From assembly GCA_031420415.1 (NCBI GenBank), contig JANOMT010000009.1, forward strand, positions 1 to 64,000: 64,000 bases of DNA. The letters run 5' to 3'. Position 1 is the stretch's first letter, and each line of letters starts with the position of its first letter. The notes under the pieces were generated by a model. The model was not told the origin of the DNA, made no database searches, and was given only the letters and a program-made list of their open reading frames with translations. Shown piece after piece: positions 1 through 8,657 of this stretch. Both the position numbers and the translations under genes were made by a program. Source of the stretch: JANYGA01 sp031420415 (GTDB lineage: Bacteria > Vulcanimicrobiota > Vulcanimicrobiia > Vulcanimicrobiales > Vulcanimicrobiaceae).

Positions 1-89
1 GTGACGCGCGTGTGATTCACACCACGGAAAACGGCGGTTATGAGCCATCTGGAAAAAGGGGCATCGCACATCGGTAAGAACCCGCGGGT

Positions 90-746
90 ATGCCACGTAC
101 CGCCCGATTCATTCGAGCGGCGCTCGTATGCGTGATCGTTCTTCTTTCCGCGCTCCCCGCGCGTGCCGAACTCACATCGCCTGCGACCGTCCCGAACTCC
201 GCGTACGCGACCGTTATACGATCGCTTAATCCGAAGATCCGCGAGGCGCAGAGCCGTGCCTACGCAGACGCACTGCTCGCGAGCGCCGAACGACTCCACG
301 TCGATCCACGACTCGTGATGGCCGTCGTTACCGTCGAATCGAGCTGGAACGCGCGTGCGGTGTCGTCGAGCGGCGCGCGCGGACTCGGACAATTTCTACC
401 CTCCACGGCACGCGATCTCGGCGTCGATACACGCTCCGCACGGAGCACGCTCCGCGGCGTGACGACGTATCTCCACCAACTGCTCTCGATGTTCCACGCG
501 TCGCGCAATGCGATGCGCTATGCGATTGCCGGGTACAACGCAGGCCCCTTCGCCGTGCGTACGCGCGGCATTCCGCACAACGGCGAGACGCCTCGCTACG
601 TTGCCAAAGTGCTCTCGACATTCCACGCACTGCAGCGACGCCTCTCGTCGCACCCAACACCGACGGAAGTTGTCGCCGTACTCGATCAAGCTGGGACCGT
701 CGAACGCGTGCAGGCGGCGTACTGGGGCTCCGCACCGCTGCGATAA
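90..746 (+). CDS. Secreted lytic transglycosylase, SLT domain
   Basis: Predicted exported murein hydrolase that cleaves the glycan strand of peptidoglycan between MurNAc and GlcNAc. The N-terminus has arginines followed by a hydrophobic stretch ending in ALPARAEL (about residues 1-27), a Sec signal peptide. An SLT/goose-lysozyme-like domain follows at about residues 65-180. It shows the catalytic glutamate in VESSWNARA, then the conserved GARGLGQFLPST and the AGYNAG motif. At 218 residues it is a small single-domain member. Its last 35 residues match nothing I recognise. It is convergent with the purH operon and stands alone here. The start is the ATG at 90, which places the signal peptide correctly. 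Family assignment is firm; the exact subfamily is not. Confidence 0.88.
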   Translation: MPRTARFIRAALVCVIVLLSALPARAELTSPATVPNSAYATVIRSLNPKIREAQSRAYADALLASAERLHVDPRLVMAVVTVESSWNARAVSSSGARGLGQFLPSTARDLGVDTRSARSTLRGVTTYLHQLLSMFHASRNAMRYAIAGYNAGPFAVRTRGIPHNGETPRYVAKVLSTFHALQRRLSSHPTPTEVVAVLDQAGTVERVQAAYWGSAPLR

Positions 747-747
747 C

Positions 748-764
748 CCTTCGTCGCTCGAAGG
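748..764. terminator. Possible bidirectional terminator hairpin
   Basis: Six-base-pair stem CCTTCG / CGAAGG around the loop TCGCT, in the 37-base gap between the convergent lytic transglycosylase and purH genes. No strong T-run follows on either strand, so this is only a weak candidate. Confidence 0.3.
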
Positions 765-783
765 CGAACACTTTACCTACGAA

Positions 784-2370
784 CTAATGTAAGAAGTAAC
801 GGTACGTCGAAAATACGAGCGCGATACCGCGCGCGTCGGCTGCGGCGATCACTTCGGCGTCGCGGATCGACCCTTCGGGTGCGATGATCGCCGTGCAGCC
901 CGCGTCGACTGCGGCCTCGAGGCCGTCGGCGAAGGGGAAAAACCCGTCGCTCGCGCACGCGGCACCCGCGGCAAATTCAGCCGCACGTTCGCCCGCAATG
1001 CGGACGGCACTCACGCGATTGGTTTGGCCCGCACATATCCCGCGCGTGATGAGATCGCGCGCGACGACCACGCCGTTGGATTTGACGTGTCGCACCACGT
1101 CCCACGCGAAGCGCAGATCGCGCCACTCGTTTTGCGTCGGCTGACGTGCCGAAACGACGCGCCACGTTTCGGGCGCAGCTTCGGGATCGTCATTCTCTGC
1201 GAGCACGCCGCCGAGAGCGCTGCGCACGCGCAATTCGCTCGCAAGGCGTTCGGGAAGACGTACATCGTAGCGGATCAAACGCAGGTTTTTCTTGCGACGT
1301 AAGCGCGCGAGCGCGTCATCATCGAATGCGGGCGCCGCGACGATCTCGAGAAAAAATTCGGCGAGTACTTCGGCCGTCGCGAGATCGACGGTACCGTCGA
1401 GGGCGATGATGCCCCCGAACGCCGAAACGGGATCGGCCAGCAACGCATCGCGCACGGCGTCGATCGGCGCGTCGCGCTCGGCAACACCGCACGGCACGGT
1501 ATGCTTGACGATTGCCGCACGGACGACGCCTGCCGCCGAGTCCGGCACCGCGCGCACGAGGAGACGCAGCGTCGCGTCGAGATCGAGCAAATTATTGTAC
1601 GAGAGCGCCTTGCCGCCGAGTTGTTCGGGAAGCGATTCCGTGCGCGCGAGATAGAACGCCGCGCGCGATTGCGGATTCTCGCCATAGCGTAGCGGCGTCG
1701 CGAGCGGAATCGTGAGTGCGAGCGAGCCCGGGAGCTCGCGTGCGAGCGAGCCCGCCTCGAGATAGCGTGCGATCGAGGAATCGTATTCCGCGGTACGTTC
1801 GAACGCGCGCGTCGCCAGACGCCGGCGTGTCGCGTGATCGAGTTCGCCATCGGGATGCTTCGCGACGAATTCGTACTGATCGGGATCGACGAGGACGGTG
1901 ACGTTGTCGAAATTTTTCGCAGCCGCGCGAATGAGCGCGACGCCACCGATATCGATCTGTTCGATCGCTTCTTCCAGCGTCGCGCTATTTCGGGCGACCG
2001 TCGATTCGAACGGATAGAGATTGACGACGACGACGGAGATCGTCGGCACGCCGTGTTCGCGTGCCTCGTTGACGTGCGCCTCGTTCTTGCGATCGGCGAG
2101 GATTCCGCCGAAGACGCGCGGGTGTAGCGTCTTCACGCGACCGTCGAAAAGCGCGGGGAAACCGGTAAGTTCGCCGACATCGAGCGCGTCGATGCCGTGC
2201 TCGATGAGATGCTTGCGCGTACCACCCGTTGCGTAGATCGGCATGCACCGCGCCGCGCACGCACGGGCGAGTTCGACGACACCCGTTCGGTCATACACCG
2301 AGAAGAGAGCGGCGGCGCGAGCGTCAACGAGCAAGTGCTGTCTCCAAGGAGCGTTCGGATTCCGATCCAA
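784..2370 (-). CDS. purH: Bifunctional AICAR formyltransferase / IMP cyclohydrolase
   Basis: Catalyses the last two steps of de novo IMP synthesis in the cytoplasm: 10-formyl-THF-dependent formylation of AICAR, then ring closure. The N-terminal MGS-like cyclohydrolase domain (about residues 15-150) shows LFSVYDRTGVVELA and YATGGTRKHL. The transformylase domain follows, with RYGENPQSRAAFY, the KHTVPCGVA active-site region (usually KHANPCG) and the C-terminal SDGFFPFADGLEAA and PEGSIRD blocks. At 528 residues it has the usual length. The ATG at 2370 lies inside the 3' end of smc (overlap 47 bp). Family homology begins only about 15 residues in, so an internal TTG could also be used. It is the last gene of fabF-rnc-smc-purH; purH after smc is an uncommon arrangement. 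Confidence 0.95.
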   Translation of the reverse strand: MDRNPNAPWRQHLLVDARAAALFSVYDRTGVVELARACAARCMPIYATGGTRKHLIEHGIDALDVGELTGFPALFDGRVKTLHPRVFGGILADRKNEAHVNEAREHGVPTISVVVVNLYPFESTVARNSATLEEAIEQIDIGGVALIRAAAKNFDNVTVLVDPDQYEFVAKHPDGELDHATRRRLATRAFERTAEYDSSIARYLEAGSLARELPGSLALTIPLATPLRYGENPQSRAAFYLARTESLPEQLGGKALSYNNLLDLDATLRLLVRAVPDSAAGVVRAAIVKHTVPCGVAERDAPIDAVRDALLADPVSAFGGIIALDGTVDLATAEVLAEFFLEIVAAPAFDDDALARLRRKKNLRLIRYDVRLPERLASELRVRSALGGVLAENDDPEAAPETWRVVSARQPTQNEWRDLRFAWDVVRHVKSNGVVVARDLITRGICAGQTNRVSAVRIAGERAAEFAAGAACASDGFFPFADGLEAAVDAGCTAIIAPEGSIRDAEVIAAADARGIALVFSTYRYFLH

Positions 2371-5300
2371 TCGGCGTAAGGTCGGCTGAGATGACGGTCG
2401 AGATTCCGGGCTCGGCCATGGTCACGCCGTACATACGTTGCGCGAGTTCCATCGTTTTTTTGTTGTGCGTGACGATGAGGAGTTGCGCGCTCGAGCCGAC
2501 CTCGCGCACGAGTTGCGAGAAGCGCTCGACATTCGCGTCATCGAGTGCGGCGTCGACTTCGTCGAGCAGATAGAACGGCGACGGCTTGACGCGGATGAGC
2601 GCGAAGATCAGCGCCGAGGCCGCCATCGCACGTTCGCCGCCCGAGAGCGTCGTGAGCGGCATCATGCGTTTCCCCGGCGGCTGGACGGAAATTTCGATGC
2701 CGGTCTCGCTGAGTTTCTCCGGATCGGTCTGCCAAATCTTCGCTTGACCGCCGGGAAAGAGCTGGCCGTAGACGTCTTCGAATGCAACTTTGACGAGGGC
2801 GAAGGTCTCGTTGAATTTTTCTTGGCTCTGCAATTCGATTTCGGCGATCGATGCGAGGAGCGTCTCGCGCGCTTTCGCGAGATCGTCGAGTTGTTCTTTG
2901 AGAAAACGCTCGCGCTCGACGAGTTCTTCGATCTCGGCATCGGCGTTGAGATTGACGTTTTGCAGTCGCGCGAGTTCGTCGCGGAGGCGCGCGATCTCGG
3001 GCGCGCAATCGCCGTGCTCCGTCGCGTGCCGCATTTCGACGTCCGCGCATTCATCGGCCGTCGCGGGATTCTGTGCGAATTGCGCGGTGAGCATGCCGAG
3101 CTCGGCGTCGATTTCGGCGAGCCGCAGACGACCGCCCTCGCTCGCACGTGCGGATTCACGTTCGGCGTTTTGTGCGAGCCGGAGATCGCTCTCGAGCCCC
3201 TGCGCGGCCGCGTGCGCTTCGTCGCGTTCGCGGCGTGAGGAAGCGTCGCGCGCATCGACGTCCGCGACGCGGTCGCGTGCGATCGCGAGCGCGTCGCTGC
3301 CTCCTTCGAGTTTGCGTGCGAGCGCGGCCAGCTCGTCGCCCATCGATTCGCGTGCGTGCGCGGCACGATCGCTATCGGCATCGAGCAAACCCAAACGTGC
3401 GCGCGCGCCGTCGCGCCGCGCCACGAGCGATGCGACGGCTTCGCGAACGCCTGCGATATCGGCCGCAACGGCGCGCTCGGCATCTTGAGCGCGCGCGATC
3501 GTGGCACGCGCTTCGACGAGCGATCCTTCGAGACGTTCGCGATCGGCATGCGCCGTCGTCGCATCGATGACGGGGCGATCGAGCATGGCGAGCTTTTCGC
3601 GCGCGGCTGCGGTCTCGGCATCGCGCTCGGTCGCGCGCCCCAACAGCGTCGCGATCTCCGCATCGATGCGCGCGCGTTCGGTCGAAAGCGTCTCCACGCG
3701 CGCGTAGGCGTCGCGTAGACGAACCGCGAGATCGCCGTCGCTGCGGTGGGTTTCGCTCCGGTCGCGAGCGGCTGCCGCGTTCTCTTCACTCGCCGCCGCC
3801 GTTTGGGCTTCCGCGGTTTCGAGTTCGGCGCGCAAACGCGGGAGCGCCTCGGAAAGCGTGCGTGCCTGCGCGCGACGTGAGAGGATCGATCGCTCGCGTT
3901 TATAACGGCCGCCCGTCATCGCGCCACCGCCACGAATCTCGTCGCCGTCGAGCGTCACGATCGCATCGCGAAAACCTTCGCCGCGAACGAGACGCACGCC
4001 GACGTCGAGCGTTTCTACGACCAGAATTCGTCCGATCAAAAACGAGACGATGCGCGCGTACATCGGCTTCGTCGGTTCGACGAGCGTGTGGGCATATCCG
4101 ATCACACCGCGTCCGCGCGGCGCTTCGTTTGGATTGCGGCCGGATCGATCGGCGAGCGTATCGAGCGGTAAGAACGTCGCGCGACCGAGTTCGCGCGAGC
4201 GCAAGAACGCAATCGCGCGTTCGGCATCTTCGGCCGTCTCGACGACGATGTTCGACAACGATCCGCCGAAGGCGATATCGAGCGCGCGCGCGTAGGGTTC
4301 GTCGACGCGAATGAGATTGGAAACGACGCCGTGGATGCCGCCGAATTCGCCGCGTTTCGTCGCATCCAAAATCGCGCGCGTGCCCGGGACGTGGCCTTCG
4401 AGCGTGGCCTCGAGTTCCTCGATCGTATGCAGCCGCGCTTCGGTGCTCGCGAGTTCGCTCGTCGCCGTGCGATATGCGGCTTGGCCGTCGGCGAGTGCCG
4501 CTTGCGCGAGGCGCACGCGTTCGTCGGCGTGAGCGGCCGCCGTGCGTGCCGCGGTCGATTGTGCGTCGAGTACGGCGAGCGCCGCGCGCGCGCCTTGGAG
4601 ATCGTGCGCGAGCGTGGCGACACGTTCGCTGCGTTTTTCCGCATCGCTTCGCAACGCGAAGGCTTCGCCTTCGACGCGTTCGTACTCGCGTTGCGCCGCC
4701 ACGAGTTGCCCTTGACGTTGCGCTTCGCTCGTCGCATCGGCCGCAGCTGACGCTTCGGCTTCGCGTAGTGCGGTGAAAATCGCATCGAGTGCGGTCCGTG
4801 CCGTACCGAACGCTTCTTGCGCGGCGGCCTCGCGCTCGCGATGGTTCCCCAGTTCGCGCGTGCGTGGCTCGACTTCATCTTCGAGCGCCGCGACCGTCGC
4901 GTGGAGTTCCGTGCGTTCGGCATCAGCGCGATCGCGGTCGCCCGTGATCTGCGACGATTGTGCCACGAGCGCGTCGCGACGCGCGCCGACGGCAGCTTGC
5001 GCAGACTCACGCTCCGCGAGATCTGCACGCGCCTGCGTCGCTTCCGCGCGCAGCGTCTCGAGCGTGCGTTCGCGCGTGTAAAGATCGGTGCGCAGCGTCG
5101 TGAGTCGCGCGTCGGCGGCCGCCGCTCGCGCCGCCGATGCGGTGCGTTCGGCTTCGTTCGCTTCGAGACGAACCTGCAAGGCCGCACGCTCGGTGCGCCG
5201 CGACGAACTCGCCCGTAAGTACGAGAGAATCTCGAGATCGCGCAGCCGCGCGGAAGCTTTGCGGAAACGCCGCGCACGACGCGCTTGCGTTTCGAGCTCG

Positions 5301-5908
5301 GGGATGCGCGCCGAGATCTCTTGCAAGAGGTCGTTGACGCGGATGCCATTCGCTTCGGTCTGTTCGAGACGACGCAGCGACTCGTTCTTGCGCGAAAGAA
5401 ATTTATTGATCCCCGCGGTCTCTTCGAAGAGACTTCGACGATCGGACGGTTTCGCCGCGAGGATCGCATCGATTTGACCTTGCGAGACGATGGCATACGA
5501 TCCCGGGCCGAGCCCCGTGCCCATGAGGAGTTCGATGACGTCGCGCAGGCGCACGCTCTGACGATTGATGTAAAATTCCGAGTCGCCCGCGCGATACGCG
5601 CGGCGCGTGATCTGCACTTCGCTCGCATCGAGCTTCATCGCGCCATCGCTATTATCGAAGGTGAGCGCGACCTCGGCCATACCCAAGGGTTTGCGGCGTT
5701 CGTTTCCCGCGAAGATGACGTCTTCGGTTTTCGTCGAGCGCAGCGATTTCGAGCTCTGTTCGCCGAGCACCCAACGGATCGCGTCGACGAGATTGGATTT
5801 CCCGGCGCCGTTGGGTCCGACGAGCGCCGTGATTCCCGGCTCGAACGTCAGGCCGGTCTGTTCGGCAAACGTCTTGAAGCCGAAGATGCGAAGGGACTTT
5901 AGTTTCAC
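2324..5908 (-). CDS. smc: Chromosome partition protein SMC
   Basis: Condensin ATPase that organises and helps segregate the origin region, probably loaded by ParB at the parS sites found in this same window. At 1194 residues it has the standard size. The N-terminal half-ATPase has the Walker A motif GPNGAGKSNLVDAIRWVLGE. Long alanine/arginine-rich coiled coils flank a hinge at roughly residues 510-670. The C-terminal half-ATPase has the signature LSGGERAMAASALIFA and Walker B FYLLDEVDAALDD. The start is GTG at 5908; its GTGA overlaps the rnc stop codon, so the two genes are translationally coupled. ScpA and ScpB are not encoded nearby. Confidence 0.97.
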   Translation of the reverse strand: MKLKSLRIFGFKTFAEQTGLTFEPGITALVGPNGAGKSNLVDAIRWVLGEQSSKSLRSTKTEDVIFAGNERRKPLGMAEVALTFDNSDGAMKLDASEVQITRRAYRAGDSEFYINRQSVRLRDVIELLMGTGLGPGSYAIVSQGQIDAILAAKPSDRRSLFEETAGINKFLSRKNESLRRLEQTEANGIRVNDLLQEISARIPELETQARRARRFRKASARLRDLEILSYLRASSSRRTERAALQVRLEANEAERTASAARAAAADARLTTLRTDLYTRERTLETLRAEATQARADLAERESAQAAVGARRDALVAQSSQITGDRDRADAERTELHATVAALEDEVEPRTRELGNHREREAAAQEAFGTARTALDAIFTALREAEASAAADATSEAQRQGQLVAAQREYERVEGEAFALRSDAEKRSERVATLAHDLQGARAALAVLDAQSTAARTAAAHADERVRLAQAALADGQAAYRTATSELASTEARLHTIEELEATLEGHVPGTRAILDATKRGEFGGIHGVVSNLIRVDEPYARALDIAFGGSLSNIVVETAEDAERAIAFLRSRELGRATFLPLDTLADRSGRNPNEAPRGRGVIGYAHTLVEPTKPMYARIVSFLIGRILVVETLDVGVRLVRGEGFRDAIVTLDGDEIRGGGAMTGGRYKRERSILSRRAQARTLSEALPRLRAELETAEAQTAAASEENAAAARDRSETHRSDGDLAVRLRDAYARVETLSTERARIDAEIATLLGRATERDAETAAAREKLAMLDRPVIDATTAHADRERLEGSLVEARATIARAQDAERAVAADIAGVREAVASLVARRDGARARLGLLDADSDRAAHARESMGDELAALARKLEGGSDALAIARDRVADVDARDASSRRERDEAHAAAQGLESDLRLAQNAERESARASEGGRLRLAEIDAELGMLTAQFAQNPATADECADVEMRHATEHGDCAPEIARLRDELARLQNVNLNADAEIEELVERERFLKEQLDDLAKARETLLASIAEIELQSQEKFNETFALVKVAFEDVYGQLFPGGQAKIWQTDPEKLSETGIEISVQPPGKRMMPLTTLSGGERAMAASALIFALIRVKPSPFYLLDEVDAALDDANVERFSQLVREVGSSAQLLIVTHNKKTMELAQRMYGVTMAEPGISTVISADLTPIGSESERSLETALAR

Positions 5909-6750
5909 GAATGCGGTCGTTTCGCAGCCTTACCACGCGCCGCCTCACCGAGCCCGGGTCGCTGCCGGACGCGTTTCTTTTTCGGTGCGGCCGCCGACGA
6001 CGCGTGACCCGAATCGTCTTTCGCAAGCGAGAGCGCTTTGGGCGCGACGTCGTCGTAGCGTTGCGCGAGCAATGCGAGTGCGTTTGCGGCAGCCGCGCGC
6101 TGTGCCGCGCGCTTGGATGGGCCGCTGCCTTCGGCGCGCGTGTCGCCTTCGACCGTCACCTCGGAATGAAACGTCGGCTCGTGATCGGAGCCTTCGGCAC
6201 GATCTTCGTATACGGGTACGGTTTTGTAGTGCCGTTGCATCCACTCTTGTAAGATCGTTTTGGGATCGTCGATCGTCGTGCCGAGCGCTTCGCGCGGCGC
6301 GATATGTTCCCGGTAGAGAAAGAGTTCGAGCGCCGTCATCCCACATTCGCGATGCAACACGGCGAGAAAGGCTTCGAAGGCATCGGCGAGCGCCGAACGG
6401 CGCCGCGCCGCAGATTCACTCGCGTGCCCCGCACCGAGCAGCAGCAACGATTCGAAGCCGAGTCGATCCGCGGTCGCGGCGAGCGCGGAATCTGAGACGA
6501 GCGACGATTTGCGTAGCGCGAGTTCGCCCTCGGCTGCATCGGCGTACCGCTCGTACAGCGAGCGCGCGACACAAAATCCGAGCAATGCGTCGCCGAGAAA
6601 TTCGAGCCGCTCGTTCGATTGCGGTGCCAGTTTCTCTTTGACGGCACTCTCGTGATAGAACGCCGCATCGAAGGCGTGCACGTCGGCATCGCGCGCTCCC
6701 GCGAGATCCATAAGCGACCGGATGCGTTGCCGCCGGGCTTCTCCCGCCAT
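5905..6750 (-). CDS. rnc: Ribonuclease III
   Basis: Double-strand-specific endoribonuclease for rRNA precursor and mRNA processing. The N-terminal RNase III domain shows ERLEFLGDALLGF, carrying catalytic acidic residues, and ADAFEAFLAVLHRECG, a slightly diverged second metal-binding block. A dsRNA-binding domain follows at about residues 165-240, with GSGPSKRAAQRAAAANALALL. A basic tail of about 35 residues (KKKRVRQRPG) extends beyond the usual C-terminus, making the protein 281 residues against the usual 220-240. It lies 3 bp after fabF and overlaps smc by 4 bp. The fabF-rnc-smc order is widespread in bacteria. Confidence 0.95.
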   Translation of the reverse strand: MAGEARRQRIRSLMDLAGARDADVHAFDAAFYHESAVKEKLAPQSNERLEFLGDALLGFCVARSLYERYADAAEGELALRKSSLVSDSALAATADRLGFESLLLLGAGHASESAARRRSALADAFEAFLAVLHRECGMTALELFLYREHIAPREALGTTIDDPKTILQEWMQRHYKTVPVYEDRAEGSDHEPTFHSEVTVEGDTRAEGSGPSKRAAQRAAAANALALLAQRYDDVAPKALSLAKDDSGHASSAAAPKKKRVRQRPGLGEAARGKAAKRPHS

Positions 6751-6753
6751 CGG

Positions 6754-8007
6754 TTAAGCCGTGTACTTTCCGAAGACGACGACGCTGTTGTGCCCGCCGA
6801 ATCCGAACGAACTCGAGAGCGCGATATCGACGTTGGCTTTGCGTGCCACGTTGGGAACGACGTCGAGCGTGCACAGAGGATCGGGGTTTTCGTAGTTGAT
6901 CGTCGGCGGGATGATGCTATGATAGATCGCGAGCGTCGTCGCGACACCTTCGAGCGCGCCCGCCGCGCCGAGGGCGTGGCCATGCATGCTCTTGGTCGAG
7001 CTGACCGCGAACTTGTGACCGCCTTCGCCGATGACGCGACCGAGTGCCGCGGATTCTGCGGGATCGCCAATCGGCGTCGAGGTCGCGTGTGCGTTGACGT
7101 AATCGACGTCGCTGGCTTTGATGCCGGCACAAACGAAAGACCGGCGCAGCGCGAGTTCCACACCGCCGCCGCTCGGGTCGACGGCGACGAGATCGTAGGC
7201 GTCGGCCGATTCGCCGTAGCCGAGCAGCTCGGCATAGATCCGCGCGCCGCGCGATGTCGCGAGCTCGAGGTCCTCTAAAACGAAGATCGCCGCACCCTCG
7301 GCGAGGACGAAGCCGTCGCGCTCTTTATCGAAGGGGCGCGATGCGCGCTCGGGCTCGTCGTTGCGCGTCGAAAGCGCCTTCATCGAGTCGAAGCCGCCCA
7401 TCGCGCAATCGGTGATCGTCGCTTCGGAGCCGCCCGTAATCATCGCGCGTGCTTTGCCGTGCAAAATCATATCGTACGCGACGCCGAACGCGTCGTTGGA
7501 GGAAGCGCACGCGCTCGAAACCGCATACATCGGACCGCGAAATCCGAAGCGCATCGAGATCTGTGCGGGCGCCGCATTACTCATGAGCATCGGTATAAAG
7601 AACGGCGTGATGCGCCCCGCAGTCCCAGCGGCGCGCGCTTTGGTGACGTTATCTTGAATCGTGATAATGCCGCCGATTCCGCTCGCCACGACGACGCCGG
7701 TTTCATCGCGTAGGTCTTTATCTTCAGGAAAATTCGCATCCGCGATCGCTTCGGCTGCGGCTACGAACGCGAATTGTGCGTAGCGATCCATGCGTCGAGC
7801 GTCGCGACGGCCGATGAGAGCGTCGGCATCGAAACCTTTGACTTCGGCTGCAATCTGCGCTTTGAGGCCCGCCGCTTTCGCATCGAACGCGGTCACGCGC
7901 GCGACCCCGCTCTCGCCTGCGATCAAGCGACGCCAGAACTCTTCGCGCGTATTCCCGAGTGGCGTCACCGCGCCCATTCCGGTAATAACGACCCTTTTTT
8001 TCTCCAA
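6754..8007 (-). CDS. fabF: 3-oxoacyl-ACP synthase II
   Basis: Condensing enzyme of type II fatty-acid elongation. It has the Cys-His-His triad: cysteine in SSACASSNDAFG, histidines in NAHATSTPIGDPAES and STKSMHGHALGAAGALEG, plus the C-terminal SSFGFGGHNSVVVF. At 417 residues it has the usual length. The start is a TTG preceded by AAGGAA at a good Shine-Dalgarno distance and gives the canonical beginning EKKRVVITGMG. acpP, which usually sits directly upstream, is absent: the 257 bp between this gene and the divergent rpmA hold no acyl-carrier-protein reading frame. It is the first gene of fabF-rnc-smc-purH. Confidence 0.96.
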   Translation of the reverse strand: MEKKRVVITGMGAVTPLGNTREEFWRRLIAGESGVARVTAFDAKAAGLKAQIAAEVKGFDADALIGRRDARRMDRYAQFAFVAAAEAIADANFPEDKDLRDETGVVVASGIGGIITIQDNVTKARAAGTAGRITPFFIPMLMSNAAPAQISMRFGFRGPMYAVSSACASSNDAFGVAYDMILHGKARAMITGGSEATITDCAMGGFDSMKALSTRNDEPERASRPFDKERDGFVLAEGAAIFVLEDLELATSRGARIYAELLGYGESADAYDLVAVDPSGGGVELALRRSFVCAGIKASDVDYVNAHATSTPIGDPAESAALGRVIGEGGHKFAVSSTKSMHGHALGAAGALEGVATTLAIYHSIIPPTINYENPDPLCTLDVVPNVARKANVDIALSSSFGFGGHNSVVVFGKYTA

Positions 8008-8211
8008 CCGATTTCCTTACTCGACCGCTCGCGCGTTTGCCGCGCCTCGCCCGCATGCCACACACCGCTCCCCGCGGACGCGAACGTACCGTTCCGACGC
8101 CCACCGCCTCCGAGGCCGACCGACGCGCGAAGGGCGGTCGAGATTGACCGCCCCAGAAAGCCTCTCAAACGTATGCTAACGACCCCGGCATCCCCTACAA
8201 CGGCGAGGGGC

Positions 8212-8258
8212 GGGATCGTACCAGGGTTGCAGCCCGGCCACAAGCCTGGTATGATCCC
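8212..8258 (+). promoter_or_regulatory. Near-perfect hairpin overlapping the rpmA promoter
   Basis: Two 14-base arms (8212-8225 and 8245-8258) pair with one mismatch that would be a G-U pair in RNA, around a 19-base loop. The downstream arm ends 6 bases before the rpmA start codon. It could be an operator, or, if transcribed from further upstream, a leader structure or attenuator that hides the start. It overlaps the predicted -35 and -10 elements listed separately. The function is inferred. Confidence 0.45.
8227..8255 (+). promoter_or_regulatory. Predicted sigma-70-type promoter of rpmA
   Basis: TTGCAG (8227-8232), a 17-base spacer and TATGAT (8250-8255). The -10 ends only 9 bases before the ATG at 8265, so transcription would begin at about 8262 and the rpmA mRNA would be nearly leaderless. 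This agrees with the absence of any Shine-Dalgarno sequence before that ATG. Confidence 0.5.
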
Positions 8259-8264
8259 CCGGCT

Positions 8265-8543
8265 ATGTTCATGTTCGATCTGCAGCTCTTCGCATCGAAA
8301 AAAGGCGCGGGCTCCACACGCAACGGTCGCGATTCCAATTCGCAGCGTCTCGGCGTCAAGCGCTTCGGTGGCGAAGCGGTTCTCGCCGGGAATATCATCG
8401 TCCGCCAGCGCGGAACGAAGTTCTACCCGGGCCTCGGCGTCGGCATCGGGAAGGACGATACGCTTTTCGCGCTCGTCTCCGGCACCGTGACGTTCACGGA
8501 GAAGCGTAATCGCAAGCACGTCAACGTCATCATTCCGGCCTAG
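8265..8543 (+). CDS. rpmA: Ribosomal protein bL27 with cleavable-type N-terminus
   Basis: Large-subunit protein whose N-terminus reaches the peptidyl-transferase centre. The core GAGSTRNGRDSNSQRLGVKR and the C-terminal beta barrel are typical. It begins MFMFDLQLFASKKG, which matches the Firmicutes form where a short leader is removed by the protease Prp within a DLQFFAS-like motif so that the mature protein can start at the functional position. In Firmicutes the gene sits in rplU-prp-rpmA; here neither rplU nor a prp gene is adjacent. Either of two close ATG codons (8265, 8271) could be used. It is divergent from fabF and followed by a terminator. Confidence 0.96.
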   Translation: MFMFDLQLFASKKGAGSTRNGRDSNSQRLGVKRFGGEAVLAGNIIVRQRGTKFYPGLGVGIGKDDTLFALVSGTVTFTEKRNRKHVNVIIPA

Positions 8544-8573
8544 CGCTTCGCGCGTTTCGGCCCCGGGCGGACC

Positions 8574-8601
8574 AAGAGCCTTTGGGCTCTTTTCTGTTTT
8601 T
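8574..8601 (+). terminator. Rho-independent terminator after rpmA
   Basis: Seven-base-pair stem AAGAGCC / GGCTCTT with loop TTTG, followed by TTCTGTTTTT. It lies 30 bases after the rpmA stop and separates rpmA from obgE. Confidence 0.8.
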
Positions 8602-8657
8602 GGAGCCGTCTCTGGCATCACGTTCGGTGGCCTCGGCTCCGAGGGAGCCCGGCACTA

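Noticed and set aside
1..89. Possible end of an upstream gene or RNA at the left edge
   Set aside because: The stretch is too short, with no recognisable frame, hairpin or RNA motif.
8008..8264. Possible acpP between fabF and rpmA
   Set aside because: No frame encodes a DSL-containing acyl carrier protein; the gap is non-coding and holds the rpmA promoter and hairpin.
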